Shown here in pieces: positions 48,673 through 57,409 of a DNA stretch of 64,000 nucleotides (positions are counted from its first letter, which is position 1; the number at the start of each line of letters is the position of its first letter). The notes under the pieces were generated by a model. That model was not told the origin of the DNA and ran no database searches. It saw only the letters and a program-made list of their open reading frames with translations. Where the stretch lies: the NCBI RefSeq assembly GCF_014217255.1, contig NZ_CP059404.1, forward strand, positions 1,116,001 to 1,180,000. The letters are read 5' to 3'. The position numbers and the translations under genes were made by a program. Source of the stretch: Corynebacterium incognita (GTDB lineage Bacteria; Actinomycetota; Actinomycetes; Mycobacteriales; Mycobacteriaceae).

Positions 48673-49689
48673 ATGTCCGTGTTTGACGCACTCATCATCG
48701 GCGGCGGCCAGGCCGGACTGGCCACGGGTTACTACCTGCGCAAACACAAGCTAGACTTCGTGATCCTGGATGAGCAACCCGGGCCCGGCGGGGCGTGGCG
48801 CACCATGTGGCCGTCGCTGACGTTGTTCTCCCCGGCCAACGCCTCCAACCTTCCCGGGTGGCCGATGCCGCACTTCGAGGGCTTCCCGCCGGCGAAGCAC
48901 GTGGTGGACTACCTCACCCGCTACGAGCAGCGCTATGACCTGCCCGTTCGGCGCCCGGTGACGGTGGCGAGCGTGGACTATGACGCGGAGGACGATGCGT
49001 TCACCGTGCGTACCGCGGACGGCGCGACCTTCCGCGCGCGCAGCGTGGTGGCCGCCACCGGCACGTGGACCGCGCCGTTTGTCCCCGCGCTGCCCGGCAG
49101 GTTTGCGGGCACGCAGTGGCATTCGGTGACCTACCCCGGCCCGGACGCGTTCGCGGGCCAGACCGTGGCAGTGGTGGGTGGCGCCAATTCGGGTGCGCAG
49201 ATTGCGGCCGAGCTGGCGCTTGACGACGCCGTAGGCGACGTCACCTGGTACACCCGCGGCGCCCCGCGCTGGATGCCCGATGACGTGGACGGCCGCGTGC
49301 TGTTCCAGCGCAACCGCGAGCGCATGCTGGCCGTGGCCCGCGGTGAGCCCGATCCCGGCGCGGACACCAATTTGGGCGATATCGTCATGGTGACGCCAGT
49401 GCTTCGTGCCCGCGACGCCGGGCTATTGCAGGCCACTGAGATGTTCAGCTCGCTCGACGACGTGAGCGCGGAGCACCTCATCTGGTGCACCGGGTTCCGC
49501 CCGGCGCTGCGCCCCATCCGCCACCTCCTGGACGGCGAAGACGTCAAGGACCACGTCCACGGCCTCATCCTCGTCGGCTACGGCACCTGGACCGGACCGG
49601 GCTCCGCCACCATCACCGGCGTCGCTCCCTATGCCAAGCAGGCGGCACGGGACGTCGCTGAGCGACTAGGACGCTTCAATGGCTCGTAA
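48673..49689 (+). CDS. FAD-dependent NAD(P)H oxidoreductase, CzcO/ArsO-like flavin monooxygenase family
   Basis: The 338-aa protein has two Rossmann motifs, ALIIGGGQAGLATGYYLR for FAD and VAVVGGANSGAQIAAELAL for NAD(P), as in flavin monooxygenases of the CzcO/ArsO group. FWCTG-like IWCTGFRP and GYGTWTGPGSATITGV close the fold. It is 6 nt after betB with its own AGGAG, so it is co-transcribed with the betaine genes. GC is visibly higher than in betT. The substrate is unknown and a betaine role is only suggested by position. Its 3' end overlaps the convergent tetR by 24 nt. Confidence 0.75.
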   Translation: MSVFDALIIGGGQAGLATGYYLRKHKLDFVILDEQPGPGGAWRTMWPSLTLFSPANASNLPGWPMPHFEGFPPAKHVVDYLTRYEQRYDLPVRRPVTVASVDYDAEDDAFTVRTADGATFRARSVVAATGTWTAPFVPALPGRFAGTQWHSVTYPGPDAFAGQTVAVVGGANSGAQIAAELALDDAVGDVTWYTRGAPRWMPDDVDGRVLFQRNRERMLAVARGEPDPGADTNLGDIVMVTPVLRARDAGLLQATEMFSSLDDVSAEHLIWCTGFRPALRPIRHLLDGEDVKDHVHGLILVGYGTWTGPGSATITGVAPYAKQAARDVAERLGRFNGS

Positions 49690-50277
49690 AGCGGGAGCCA
49701 ACCTTTCAGCCAACTGTTGCGGCCCGAGATCCTTCAACATGGGAACTTCCATGATGTAGCGGGCTAATGCAGTTCCTATGAGCAGTGTGCCTACTGTGGT
49801 CAATTTCTGCGTCTTTTCTTCCTCGTTGCCGCCAAGAGGCATTGCTTTTTGGACGGCGGGGATAAAGATCTGTTGCATGAGCTCCGTACCTCGGGAGGAG
49901 CCCACGGCGCTGCGGACCACTGCTCGGATGCGGTTTCCCCAGTGGGGGTCTTCCCACATCCGGAAATAGTCTTCTGCGAAGTGAGCGAGGCTGCCGACGG
50001 AGAACAGGGTTTCAGGAATCTGCTCAAAGTCTACAGCTACAGCCTGAAATAGCCCTTCCTTGTTTTTGAAGTAGTGCATGACCAGAGCCGGATCCACTCC
50101 TGCAGAGGTGGCTACGGAGCGAATGGTGGTGGCTTCATAGCCGACTTCTGCAAAGCGCTCACACGCGGCGTCCAAGATGTCTTCTCGCGCTGTGGACTCG
50201 CCAGGGCGACGCCCGACGCGCAATGCCTTTTTCAGGGAATTGGCGTTCCCTTCTCGTTCTTTCATGGTTTTTAGCAT
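49666..50277 (-). CDS. TetR-family regulator
   Basis: The chosen start ATG 50277 has GGAAGG five nt upstream (203 aa); ATG 50292 and 50265 are alternatives. The N-terminal DNA-binding domain reads AREDILDAACERFAEVGYEATTIRSVATSAGVDPALVMHYFKNKEGLF. The C-terminal part is the ligand domain (AMPLGGNEEE to the end). It is divergent from a DUF3533-type membrane gene. Two similar palindromes (50296-50309 and 50312-50325) lie between them and are probably its operators, so it likely represses itself and the membrane gene. Confidence 0.87.
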   Translation of the reverse strand: MLKTMKEREGNANSLKKALRVGRRPGESTAREDILDAACERFAEVGYEATTIRSVATSAGVDPALVMHYFKNKEGLFQAVAVDFEQIPETLFSVGSLAHFAEDYFRMWEDPHWGNRIRAVVRSAVGSSRGTELMQQIFIPAVQKAMPLGGNEEEKTQKLTTVGTLLIGTALARYIMEVPMLKDLGPQQLAERLAPALRAIEAS

Positions 50278-50295
50278 ACCCACCTTCCGCATTTT

Positions 50296-50334
50296 TCAAC
50301 ACGTGTTGACTTCAACATCCGTTGAGTTTAAGTT
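50296..50334 (+). promoter_or_regulatory. Paired TetR operators and promoter of the DUF3533-type gene
   Basis: TCAACACGTGTTGA (50296-50309) is a perfect palindrome and TCAACATCCGTTGA (50312-50325) an imperfect copy, centres 16 bp apart. A plus-strand -35 TTGACT (50306-50311), 17-nt spacer and -10 TAAGTT (50329-50334) overlap them, so a bound repressor would block the promoter. Confidence 0.7.
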
Positions 50335-50375
50335 ATTCAATGTAGGTTGAAATTCTGTCGCGTAAAGGAAACTCC

Positions 50376-51410
50376 ATGAATAACTCCACCTCTCGCCCCT
50401 CCACCAAAGCGCTGCTCGCCAGCGTCTTAGCCCCGGTACTCGCAGGGTTCATCGCCCTCATGTTCATGTGGCCTTTTGCCACCATGGAGCCCAAAGACAT
50501 TGCCGTGGCCGTTGTCGGCCCTGAAACCATGACCACAAAAGTGGAAGAGACCCTGAACCAGAAACAAGAAGGCCTTTTCGAATTCGTTGATGCCAGTGAC
50601 CGCGCCTCCGCTGAACAGCTCATTCAGGAACGTGAGGCTTACGGCGCTATCATCCTCGGCGAGAAACCCGAGGTACTTACCGCTTCCGGCGCCGGGCAAA
50701 CCACCGATACCGTCATGAAAAACGTGGCTAATGGGATGAACGGCATGCTGACCCAGCAAGCGAAAGCACAAGCTGCCGCCAAAGGCATTCCCGCTGACAA
50801 AGCTCCCGCCCCAGAAGTCACCGTTACCGACGTGGCGCCCATCCCTGCCGAGGCAGGTAACGGGATGGGACTCAACATGGCCATTGCTCCCATCGCATTC
50901 GGCGGGCTGATCGGCGGCGCGCTGCTAGCCTTCAGCGCGCGCCGTGGCCGAGACGGCCTCCTAGGGTTGAGCATCTACTCCGTACTTGGCGGTCTCGCGC
51001 TTGCCCTCGTCACCAATGTGTGGCTCAACCTCATTCCCGGCTCCTTCTGGGGCATCGCCGCTACCTTCATGCTGACTTCTGGGGCCATTGCCTCATTCAT
51101 CGTGGGGCTGAAGTTCCTCGCCGGCCGTGTGGGTCTCGGACTGGGCGTATTCACTATCATGCTGCTGGGCAACCCACTGGCCGGGGCTGCATTCCCCAAA
51201 GAATTCCTCCCCGGCGCTTGGGGAAGCTTCGGTCAGCTATTCCCCAACGGCGCAGGCGCCAGCATGCTGCGCAGCTTAGCTTTCTTCCCAGAAGCAAGCG
51301 TTGCACCGCAGGTGTGGATCATGATCGCGTGGATCACCTTCGGGCTCATAGCCCTCGGCATGGGCTCGCTCTTAGGCCGTAACAAGACCCAGAATCAGAG
51401 CGCCGAATAA
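50376..51410 (+). CDS. DUF3533/ABC-2-type membrane protein (344 aa)
   Basis: The product begins with one N-terminal helix (LLASVLAPVLAGFIALMFMWPF), a roughly 140-residue extracytosolic domain (DIAVAVVGPETMTTKVEETL), then five or six C-terminal helices (GLNMAIAPIAFGGLIGGAL, FMLTSGAIASFIVGL, FTIMLLGNPLAGAAFPKEFL). This N-helix/outer domain/C-helix pattern is typical of YhgE/Pip-like and DUF3533 proteins, related to ABC-2 permeases. No ATPase is adjacent. It is under the TetR operators and may be a drug- or ligand-responsive exporter. It overlaps the convergent vanZ-type gene by 39 nt. Confidence 0.7.
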   Translation: MNNSTSRPSTKALLASVLAPVLAGFIALMFMWPFATMEPKDIAVAVVGPETMTTKVEETLNQKQEGLFEFVDASDRASAEQLIQEREAYGAIILGEKPEVLTASGAGQTTDTVMKNVANGMNGMLTQQAKAQAAAKGIPADKAPAPEVTVTDVAPIPAEAGNGMGLNMAIAPIAFGGLIGGALLAFSARRGRDGLLGLSIYSVLGGLALALVTNVWLNLIPGSFWGIAATFMLTSGAIASFIVGLKFLAGRVGLGLGVFTIMLLGNPLAGAAFPKEFLPGAWGSFGQLFPNGAGASMLRSLAFFPEASVAPQVWIMIAWITFGLIALGMGSLLGRNKTQNQSAE

Positions 51411-51929
51411 GAACATCAACGCCGCCCCCAACGCTGGCACCAGCACGTTCATCAAGGACTGCTGGTGCTTCCTGTTGAGCATTGAGACCATCACCGCGCC
51501 AATAGCCGCGCCCAGGGTATTGCAGGCGAGATCATCGACGTCGCTGAAGCCGACGACGAAGAGGTACTGCCCAGCTTCAATGATGACGCTGTAAAGGGCT
51601 GCCAACAATACTGTCGCCCAGCGCGAATGCGTGAGGTAGTACCCTGCGATTCCTACGGGGAAGAACATCGCGATGTTGCCTAAGGTGTTCGTCCAGGGCG
51701 CCCACCAGCGCGTCGGGTGGTCGAAGCCGTTGAAGAACTCCAGATCGAGGTTCCGGGTAAAGTGCGAGCGCCCTTCCATGAAGCCAGGGATTTCCATGAA
51801 CGGCTTGCCCCAAGTCATCAGCAGGACCATGAGGGCGGTCATGAGGCCGACCAAGACGACGTCGAGGCGCAGGGAGCGCTCTCGTTCCGCGCGCTTGCGT
51901 CGGCCCGTCGTGCCGCTGGGATCGCTCAT
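51372..51929 (-). CDS. VanZ-family membrane protein
   Basis: ATG 51929 (MSDPSGTTGRRKRAERERSL) gives 185 aa; the frame is open to 52004. The four or five membrane segments include VVLVGLMTALMVLLMTWGK, the conserved WAPWTNTLGNIAMFFPVGIA and ALYSVIIEAGQYLF, then SDVDDLACNTLGAAIGA. NxxxN-FxPxG and E-x2-Q-x12-DDxxxNTxGA are VanZ-family hallmarks. VanZ-like proteins have been linked to glycopeptide resistance in some hosts, but most are of unknown role. It overlaps its convergent neighbour at the stop. Confidence 0.82.
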   Translation of the reverse strand: MSDPSGTTGRRKRAERERSLRLDVVLVGLMTALMVLLMTWGKPFMEIPGFMEGRSHFTRNLDLEFFNGFDHPTRWWAPWTNTLGNIAMFFPVGIAGYYLTHSRWATVLLAALYSVIIEAGQYLFVVGFSDVDDLACNTLGAAIGAVMVSMLNRKHQQSLMNVLVPALGAALMFLFGALILGLVTA

Positions 51930-52073
51930 GGGCACCTGCTTCGGCTGGTTGTTAGTCGCGGTAGTTCCAGAATAAACGGCGTGCATGATGTCGCACGGTA
52001 ACAACGCTAGCTGAAAGGCAGGTGCCCGGTTTCTGCACAGTTCCTAGGCACTCGTCTTGAAATGCCTCGGGGT

Positions 52074-53402
52074 TTAGGTGTGCAGGTCGCGGTCTTGGAT
52101 GCCGTTGGGCACCATGCGGACGCCGATGAGCGAGATGATGCTAATAACAACGCCGTAAGTGGCAATCGCCGCGGACGTCCCGAACTCGGCGTAGAGCATC
52201 TCCGCGATCATGGGGGCAAACGCGCCACCGATGATCGAGCCGAAGGCGTAGCCGATGGACACTCCCGAGAGTCGGACGTGGACGGGGAACATCTCTGCGT
52301 ACAGCGCACTCTGCGGGGCGTAGGTGGCACCCAGCATGAGGCCCAAGATGCCCACGGCGACGGAGAAAAGCGCCAGGTTGCCGGAATCCACCAACCACCA
52401 CGTGGGGAAGGACCACAGGATCATGGCCACGTAGCCCCAGGTGAACGTAGCCTTGCGCCCGAAGCGATCCGAGAAGCCGCCGAAATACAGGGTGCCCACC
52501 AGCCAGGAGAAGGCCGCCAGGAGGGTGACCAAGAGGGCGTCGGTACGCTCATAGCCCACGACCTTGGTGCCGTAAGACACGAAGTAGGCGATGGCGAAGT
52601 AGCCGATGGCGTTGTTGGAGGCGAAGATGAGCGCGCACTTCAGAACGGTCATCGCATGTTCCTTGAACAAGACCGCCAGCGGCGCCGACGACTTCTTCTT
52701 CAGCTCCTCCATCTCAGCGAACGCCGGGGACTCCTCCACCAGGCTGCGGATGTAGAAACCCAGGCCGATGAGTACGACCGAGGAAACGAACGGGATGCGC
52801 CAGCCCCACTCCGTGAACTGTTCTGGGGTCAGGAGCTTAGACAGCACCAGCATGAAGACAGTGGCCAACAGCATACCCAGCGGGACGCCAACCTGCGGGA
52901 AGGAACCGAAGTAACCGCGGCGGCCGTGCGGGGCGTGTTCCACGGACAGCATCGCCGCGCCGCCCCACTCGCCGCCAGCGGACAGGCCCTGAATGACCCG
53001 CAAGATGATGAGGCCCACGGGAGCCCACATGCCGATGGAGTCATAGTTCGGAAGCAAGCCCACGGCCACCGTGGCCACGCCCATGCCCAGCAGAGTGACC
53101 ACGAGCACCGGCTTGCGACCGAGGCGGTCACCCAGGTGACCGGCGGCGATGGCGCCGAGCGGGCGGAACAGGAAGCTGATACCCAAAGAGGCCCACGCGA
53201 TGATCTGCGCCAGCGACTCGTTTTCATTGCCCACCGGGTCAAAATATTGCGCGGCGAAGATGAGGCCGGCGGCCTGGGCATAGATGAAGAAGTCGAACCA
53301 CTCAATGGTGGTACCTACAAGGGAACCGCCCAGCACCTTGCGGTGTTCGCTGGTCAGCCCTTCTTTGGTGGCCACGGGACGGGCTGTGTCTGTAGCAGTC
53401 AT
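52074..53402 (-). CDS. MHS-family MFS permease, probable phenylacetate uptake
   Basis: The 442-aa protein has 12 helices and the MHS signature: GTTIEWFDFFIYAQAAGLIF at helix 1, FRPLGAIAAGHLGDRLGRK at loop 2-3, GLSAGGEWGGAAMLSVEHAP and GSFPQVGVPLGMLLA. It lies 41 nt after paaK in the same direction, so a phenylacetate or related aromatic acid is the likely substrate, by context only. Substrates of MHS permeases vary widely (proline/betaine, shikimate, citrate). The start ATG 53402 is preceded by AAAAGAGTGACCCC. Confidence 0.78.
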   Translation of the reverse strand: MTATDTARPVATKEGLTSEHRKVLGGSLVGTTIEWFDFFIYAQAAGLIFAAQYFDPVGNENESLAQIIAWASLGISFLFRPLGAIAAGHLGDRLGRKPVLVVTLLGMGVATVAVGLLPNYDSIGMWAPVGLIILRVIQGLSAGGEWGGAAMLSVEHAPHGRRGYFGSFPQVGVPLGMLLATVFMLVLSKLLTPEQFTEWGWRIPFVSSVVLIGLGFYIRSLVEESPAFAEMEELKKKSSAPLAVLFKEHAMTVLKCALIFASNNAIGYFAIAYFVSYGTKVVGYERTDALLVTLLAAFSWLVGTLYFGGFSDRFGRKATFTWGYVAMILWSFPTWWLVDSGNLALFSVAVGILGLMLGATYAPQSALYAEMFPVHVRLSGVSIGYAFGSIIGGAFAPMIAEMLYAEFGTSAAIATYGVVISIISLIGVRMVPNGIQDRDLHT

Positions 53403-53443
53403 CAGGGGTCACTCTTTTCTTGTGTGGGTTAGGGGTAAGGGAC

Positions 53444-54754
53444 TTATTGGTCGCGGTTGTCCACGATGCGCTTTGCCTTGCCCTCACCGGAATCCACGTG
53501 GTCACGGATATCAATGTCCACGCTGACGCCGATGCGGTCTTTGATCTGCTTGCGCAGGCGATCCGCGGCCGTGTCGATGTCCGAGGCGGAAGCGGACTCG
53601 GCGTGCTCGACTACCAGGGTGAGGTGGTCCATGCGGCCACGCTTGCTCAGTACGCATTGGTAGCGCGGGCGCAGCGTGGAATCCTCGGTGATGATCTCCT
53701 CGAACTGCGATGGGAAGCAGTTCACGCCGCGGAGAATGATCATGTCGTCATTACGAGCGGAAATACGGTCGATGCGGCGCATGGAGCGCGCGGTGCCCGG
53801 TAGCAGACGGGTGATGTCGTGCGTGCGGTAACGCACGATGGGGAACGCTTCCTTGGTCAAGGAGGTGATGACAAGCTCGCCATACTCACCGTCCGGCACC
53901 GGCTGCAGGGTCTCCGGATCGATGATCTCCGGGTAGAAGTGATCTTCCCAGACGGTCAGACCATCCTTGGTTTCAATGCATTCCTGGGCAACACCTGGGC
54001 CCATGACCTCGGAGAGACCGTAGATGTCGGTGGCGTCAATACCAAAGCCTTCCTCTAGCTCGCGGCGCATGCCCTCGGTCCATGGCTCGGCGCCGAATAC
54101 TCCCACGCGCAGGGAGGACTCACGCGGATCCATGCCTTCCTTGCGCATGCGATCAAGCAGGTTGAGGACGTAGGACGGGGTGCCCAGGATGGCGTCCGGT
54201 TGGAAGTCGCGCATGATCTGGATCTGGCGCTCGGTCTGGCCGCCGGAGGTGGGGATGGCGGTTGCTCCCAGTTCCTCCACGCCGTAGTGGGCGCCGAGTC
54301 CGCCGGTAAACAGGCCATAGCCGAAGGTGATCTGCACCTTGTCGGTGGAGCGCAGGCCGCCGGCGCGGAGGGAGCGGGCTACCAGCTCGGACCAGACCTT
54401 GACGTCGTTCTTGGTGTAGCCCACCACGGTCGGGCGGCCCGTGGTGCCCGAGGAAGCATGGATGCGGGAGATTTGGTGGTTGCCTACGGCGAACATGCCG
54501 AAGGGGTACTCGTTGCGCAGCGTCTCCTTGTCCGTGAACGGGAACTTGGACATGTCGGACAGCTCTTTGAAGTCGTCGGGGTGGACGCCGAGCTCGTCAA
54601 ACGCCTTTCGGTAGTGAGGCACATTGTAGTAGGCGTGGCGCAATTCGTTTTTAGCGCGCGCGAGCTGGAGTGCCTTGATCTCGTCCAGCGAGGCGTACTC
54701 GATGCCCATCTGGGGACCGTTATGGTCGGAAAAGATGTCAAACGTAGCGGTCAT
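53444..54754 (-). CDS. paaK: Phenylacetate-CoA ligase
   Basis: PaaK activates phenylacetate with ATP and CoA, the entry step of the pathway. The 436-aa protein has the P-loop IHASSGTTGRPTVVGYT, adenylation motifs QITFGYGLFTGGLGAHYG, DIYGLSEVMGPGVAQEC and RTHDITRLLPGTARSMRRIDRI, and the C-terminal phrase DDMIILRGVNCFPSQFEEI. Length is normal. A candidate regulator site lies upstream at 54849-54867, and an MHS permease follows. It is transcribed away from the rest of the pathway genes. Confidence 0.95.
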   Translation of the reverse strand: MTATFDIFSDHNGPQMGIEYASLDEIKALQLARAKNELRHAYYNVPHYRKAFDELGVHPDDFKELSDMSKFPFTDKETLRNEYPFGMFAVGNHQISRIHASSGTTGRPTVVGYTKNDVKVWSELVARSLRAGGLRSTDKVQITFGYGLFTGGLGAHYGVEELGATAIPTSGGQTERQIQIMRDFQPDAILGTPSYVLNLLDRMRKEGMDPRESSLRVGVFGAEPWTEGMRRELEEGFGIDATDIYGLSEVMGPGVAQECIETKDGLTVWEDHFYPEIIDPETLQPVPDGEYGELVITSLTKEAFPIVRYRTHDITRLLPGTARSMRRIDRISARNDDMIILRGVNCFPSQFEEIITEDSTLRPRYQCVLSKRGRMDHLTLVVEHAESASASDIDTAADRLRKQIKDRIGVSVDIDIRDHVDSGEGKAKRIVDNRDQ

Positions 54755-54848
54755 GTGTCAAAAGTCCCTTTCTACGAACTGGGTTGCTTCGGGCACCACA
54801 CCCGCAATCCGGTCGTTGGTGGGATTCCTCAACGCACCCATTAACTAC

Positions 54849-54867
54849 TTAACGGTCATTCAGGTAA
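54849..54867. promoter_or_regulatory. Candidate PaaR operator upstream of paaK
   Basis: TTAACGGTCATTCAGGTAA (54849-54867) matches 15 of 19 positions with the minus-strand copy in front of the tetR-type gene (55711-55729), and shares CATTCAG with the paaA site. It lies 95 nt upstream of the paaK start. Confidence 0.5.
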
Positions 54868-55039
54868 TCCATGTGACGTAGACTACACCCACATACTATG
54901 CGATACAACACATTTGCGGTGTGAGTTTGAGTTAGTTCACATAAGATCTAGAAAAGCGCCTGCTCGTCATGCAGAAAAAGATCGCTACTGCCAAGACTGC
55001 GAAGCCGCGTTAAGCGGGGCTTAACGCGGCTAACAGCAC

Positions 55040-55690
55040 CTACCGCTGCGTGCGCACGCCCTCAAAGAACATGAGGTTGAGAGTGCGTGCGATGTCGTCG
55101 GCACCCAAGCGGCCACCCACTCGAAACCACTCGGCCAGCGAGTTCACCAGGCCAAACAGCAGACGCCCCACGACGCTGGCGTCCACATCATCCCGGATAT
55201 CCCCCTCTTCCTGAGCCTGGGACACCAGCTCAATCACCACCCTGGTGATTCGGCGACGCCGCTCCAACGCACGCTTTTCCACCTCACTGTTGCCCCGCAA
55301 GCGCAGCAGCAAGACCACCGCTTCCGGATCCACCGACAGCGCCTCCACCGCACCATCGATAAGCATGCGCAAGCGCTCTACCGCCGGATAATCCCCGACA
55401 TTGGCCTGGTCCCACACGGCCTCCAGACCGTCGAGCGCACGCCCCACGGACTCCTCCAGAATCGCCTCCTTGGATTCGATGTGGTGGTAGAGCGCCGGTT
55501 TGGACACCCCGAGGCTTTCCGCCACGTGCCCCATGGTCGTAGCCTCGAAGCCGCGGACGTTGAACTCCTTCACCGCGGCGCGCACCACGTCATCACGTGA
55601 ATGCCCCGGACGCCCGCGCTGCGCGGGGCGGGCGGACGAGGGCACGGAAGAAGCCTGCGGGGGACGGGTTATGGAATCCATGCCACACAT
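55040..55690 (-). CDS. paaR: TetR-family regulator, PaaR-like
   Basis: The 216-aa protein (ATG 55690; ATG 55681 possible) has a Pro/Ser-rich head, then the TetR domain with DDVVRAAVKEFNVRGFEATTMGHVAESLGVSKPALYHHIESKEAIL. The remainder is an all-helical ligand domain. It lies between paaK/permease and paaI/paaA, with a shared motif in front of all three transcripts, as expected for the phenylacetyl-CoA-responsive repressor PaaR known from corynebacteria. Name is by context and family; specificity was not tested. Confidence 0.8.
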   Translation of the reverse strand: MCGMDSITRPPQASSVPSSARPAQRGRPGHSRDDVVRAAVKEFNVRGFEATTMGHVAESLGVSKPALYHHIESKEAILEESVGRALDGLEAVWDQANVGDYPAVERLRMLIDGAVEALSVDPEAVVLLLRLRGNSEVEKRALERRRRITRVVIELVSQAQEEGDIRDDVDASVVGRLLFGLVNSLAEWFRVGGRLGADDIARTLNLMFFEGVRTQR

Positions 55691-55710
55691 TCAACCAAAC
55701 TTTTGCAGCA

Positions 55711-55729
55711 TTTCCCGAACGTCCGTTAA
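55711..55729. promoter_or_regulatory. Candidate PaaR operator upstream of the regulator gene
   Basis: On the minus strand TTAACGGACGTTCGGGAAA (55729-55711) matches 15 of 19 positions of the site in front of paaK. It lies about 20 nt upstream of the regulator's start codon and about 95 nt upstream of paaI. Confidence 0.5.
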
Positions 55730-55824
55730 AAAATTTCGGTATCATCGCAATTCACCACACCCGCTTGACCAAGAATCCGGTTGCCACCACCGAAGATTAG
55801 TTACGACTTGAAGGGCAACCGTTC

Positions 55825-56280
55825 ATGACAACCCCTCACAACGAGTCCCCGATCCTGGCCGACGGCGTGGCCGAAGGCCCGGAGTTCGAGCACGTCCGCG
55901 GCATGTTCGCCGCCGATCGCGCCACGGCATGGCTGGGCGCCCGCATCGACCATCTGAGCCTCGGCCGCTGCACCGGCAGCTTCGAGGTTCGCCCCGAAAT
56001 GTGCAATGGCCACGGCACTGCGCAGGGCGGGTTCCTCTACACCTTCGCCGACTCACTGTTCGCCGACGCCTGCAATTCCCCCGGCGAACCCGCCGTGGCA
56101 GCCTACAACTCCATCCACTACATCGCGCCCGCGTTTGAGGGCGACGTGGTGACCGGCGAGGCCATCCTCCGCGAGTCGTGGGGACGCAACGGAATCGTCG
56201 ACGTAGTCCTGCGGCGTGACGGCCAGGCCATCGCGGAGTTCCGCGGGACCTTCCGCGTCCTGCCGCGGCGCGCGACCTAG
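55825..56280 (+). CDS. paaI: Hotdog-fold thioesterase PaaI
   Basis: PaaI hydrolyses hydroxyphenylacetyl-CoA and releases CoA from dead-end intermediates. The 151-aa protein shows the family motif NGHGTAQGGFLYTFADSLFADACNS, with the catalytic Asp in FADS, and GDVVTGEAILRESWGRNGIVDV. It is 109 nt upstream of paaA, which has its own promoter, so it is likely a separate unit or a read-through first gene. A weak AAGG-type ribosome site is present. Confidence 0.9.
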   Translation: MTTPHNESPILADGVAEGPEFEHVRGMFAADRATAWLGARIDHLSLGRCTGSFEVRPEMCNGHGTAQGGFLYTFADSLFADACNSPGEPAVAAYNSIHYIAPAFEGDVVTGEAILRESWGRNGIVDVVLRRDGQAIAEFRGTFRVLPRRAT

Positions 56281-56293
56281 GTCACATGAAGGC

Positions 56294-56342
56294 TTGACGT
56301 AGGTCACACATCCCTCATATACTTACCAACCATTCAGTAAGT
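56294..56342 (+). promoter_or_regulatory. paaA promoter with candidate PaaR operator
   Basis: TTGACG (56294-56299), an 18-nt spacer and TATACT (56318-56323) form a good promoter. The inverted repeat ACTTAC...GTAAGT (56321-56342, 10-nt centre with CATTCAG) overlaps the -10 box and start region. This is the strongest of the three PaaR-like sites. Confidence 0.65.
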
Positions 56343-56389
56343 TTCGCTGTTTCGCCATTGTGCAGCTATGCACTCAAAGGAGAACCCTC

Positions 56390-57391
56390 ATGAGTTCCAC
56401 CGACACCACCCGCTCCCTTCAAGCCGTCGGGGGTACGTCCGCCGCCGACGACGCGACCGGCGAGAAGCTGTTCAACCAGCTCATCGCCGACGACTCACGC
56501 ATCGAACCCACCGACTGGATGCCCGCCGCCTACCGCAAGACACTGACCCGGCAGGTCTCCCAGCACGCGCACTCCGAAATCATCGGCATGCAGCCGGAGG
56601 CCAACTGGATATCCCGCGCCCCGTCGCTCAAGCGCAAGGCGATCCTCATGGCCAAGGTGCAGGACGAGGCCGGCCACGGGCTCTACCTCTACTCCGCCGC
56701 CGAGACCCTGGGCACGCCGCGCGACGAGCTCGTGCAGCAGCTGCTCGACGGCACCGCCAAGTACTCCTCCATCTTCAACTACCCAGCCCGCACGTGGGCC
56801 GACATCGGCGCCATCGGCTGGCTGGTGGACGGCGCCGCCATCTGCAACCAGGTCCCGCTGTGCCGCGCCTCCTACGCCCCGTACGGCCGTGCCATGGTGC
56901 GCATCTGTAAGGAAGAATCCTTCCACCAGCGCCAAGGCTGGGAGATCCTCTACGAGCTCTCCCACGGCACGCCCGAGCAGAAGCAGATGGCTCAGGAGGC
57001 CATCAACCGCTTCTACGGCCCGGCGCTGCAGATGTTCGGCCCGCCGGATGATGACTCCCCGAACTCGCAGCAATCCATGGCCTGGAACATCAAGCGCTTC
57101 TCCAACGACGAGCTGCGCCAGCGCTTCGTGGACATGACCGTCCCCCAGGCCGAGGCTTTGGGCCTGCAGTTCGAGGACCCGGACCTCAAGTGGAACGAAG
57201 AGCGCGGCCACTACGACTTCGGCGAGCTGGACTGGGACGAATTCAAGGCCGTCATCAAGGGCGAGGGCCCCTGCAATACCCAACGCATGCAACGGCGTCG
57301 TCAAGCGCACGAAGACGGCGCCTGGGTGCGCGAGGCCGCCCGCGCCTACGCCGAGAAATACCACGGCACCGACTCCGCACTCACCGCCTAA
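56390..57391 (+). CDS. paaA: 1,2-phenylacetyl-CoA epoxidase, catalytic subunit PaaA
   Basis: PaaA holds the di-iron centre that epoxidises phenylacetyl-CoA. ATG 56390 with AAAGGAG upstream gives 333 aa. The Glu/His metal ligands are found in [38 protein letters not shown] (ExxxGH) and [14 protein letters not shown]. Lengths and order fit the family. It is first in a tightly packed paaABCDE operon: 18 nt to paaB, then overlapping or near-adjacent genes. The regulator site overlaps its promoter. Confidence 0.96.
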   Translation: MSSTDTTRSLQAVGGTSAADDATGEKLFNQLIADDSRIEPTDWMPAAYRKTLTRQVSQHAHSEIIGMQPEANWISRAPSLKRKAILMAKVQDEAGHGLYLYSAAETLGTPRDELVQQLLDGTAKYSSIFNYPARTWADIGAIGWLVDGAAICNQVPLCRASYAPYGRAMVRICKEESFHQRQGWEILYELSHGTPEQKQMAQEAINRFYGPALQMFGPPDDDSPNSQQSMAWNIKRFSNDELRQRFVDMTVPQAEALGLQFEDPDLKWNEERGHYDFGELDWDEFKAVIKGEGPCNTQRMQRRRQAHEDGAWVREAARAYAEKYHGTDSALTA

Positions 57392-57409
57392 GCACGAAAG
57401 GTTTCTGCC

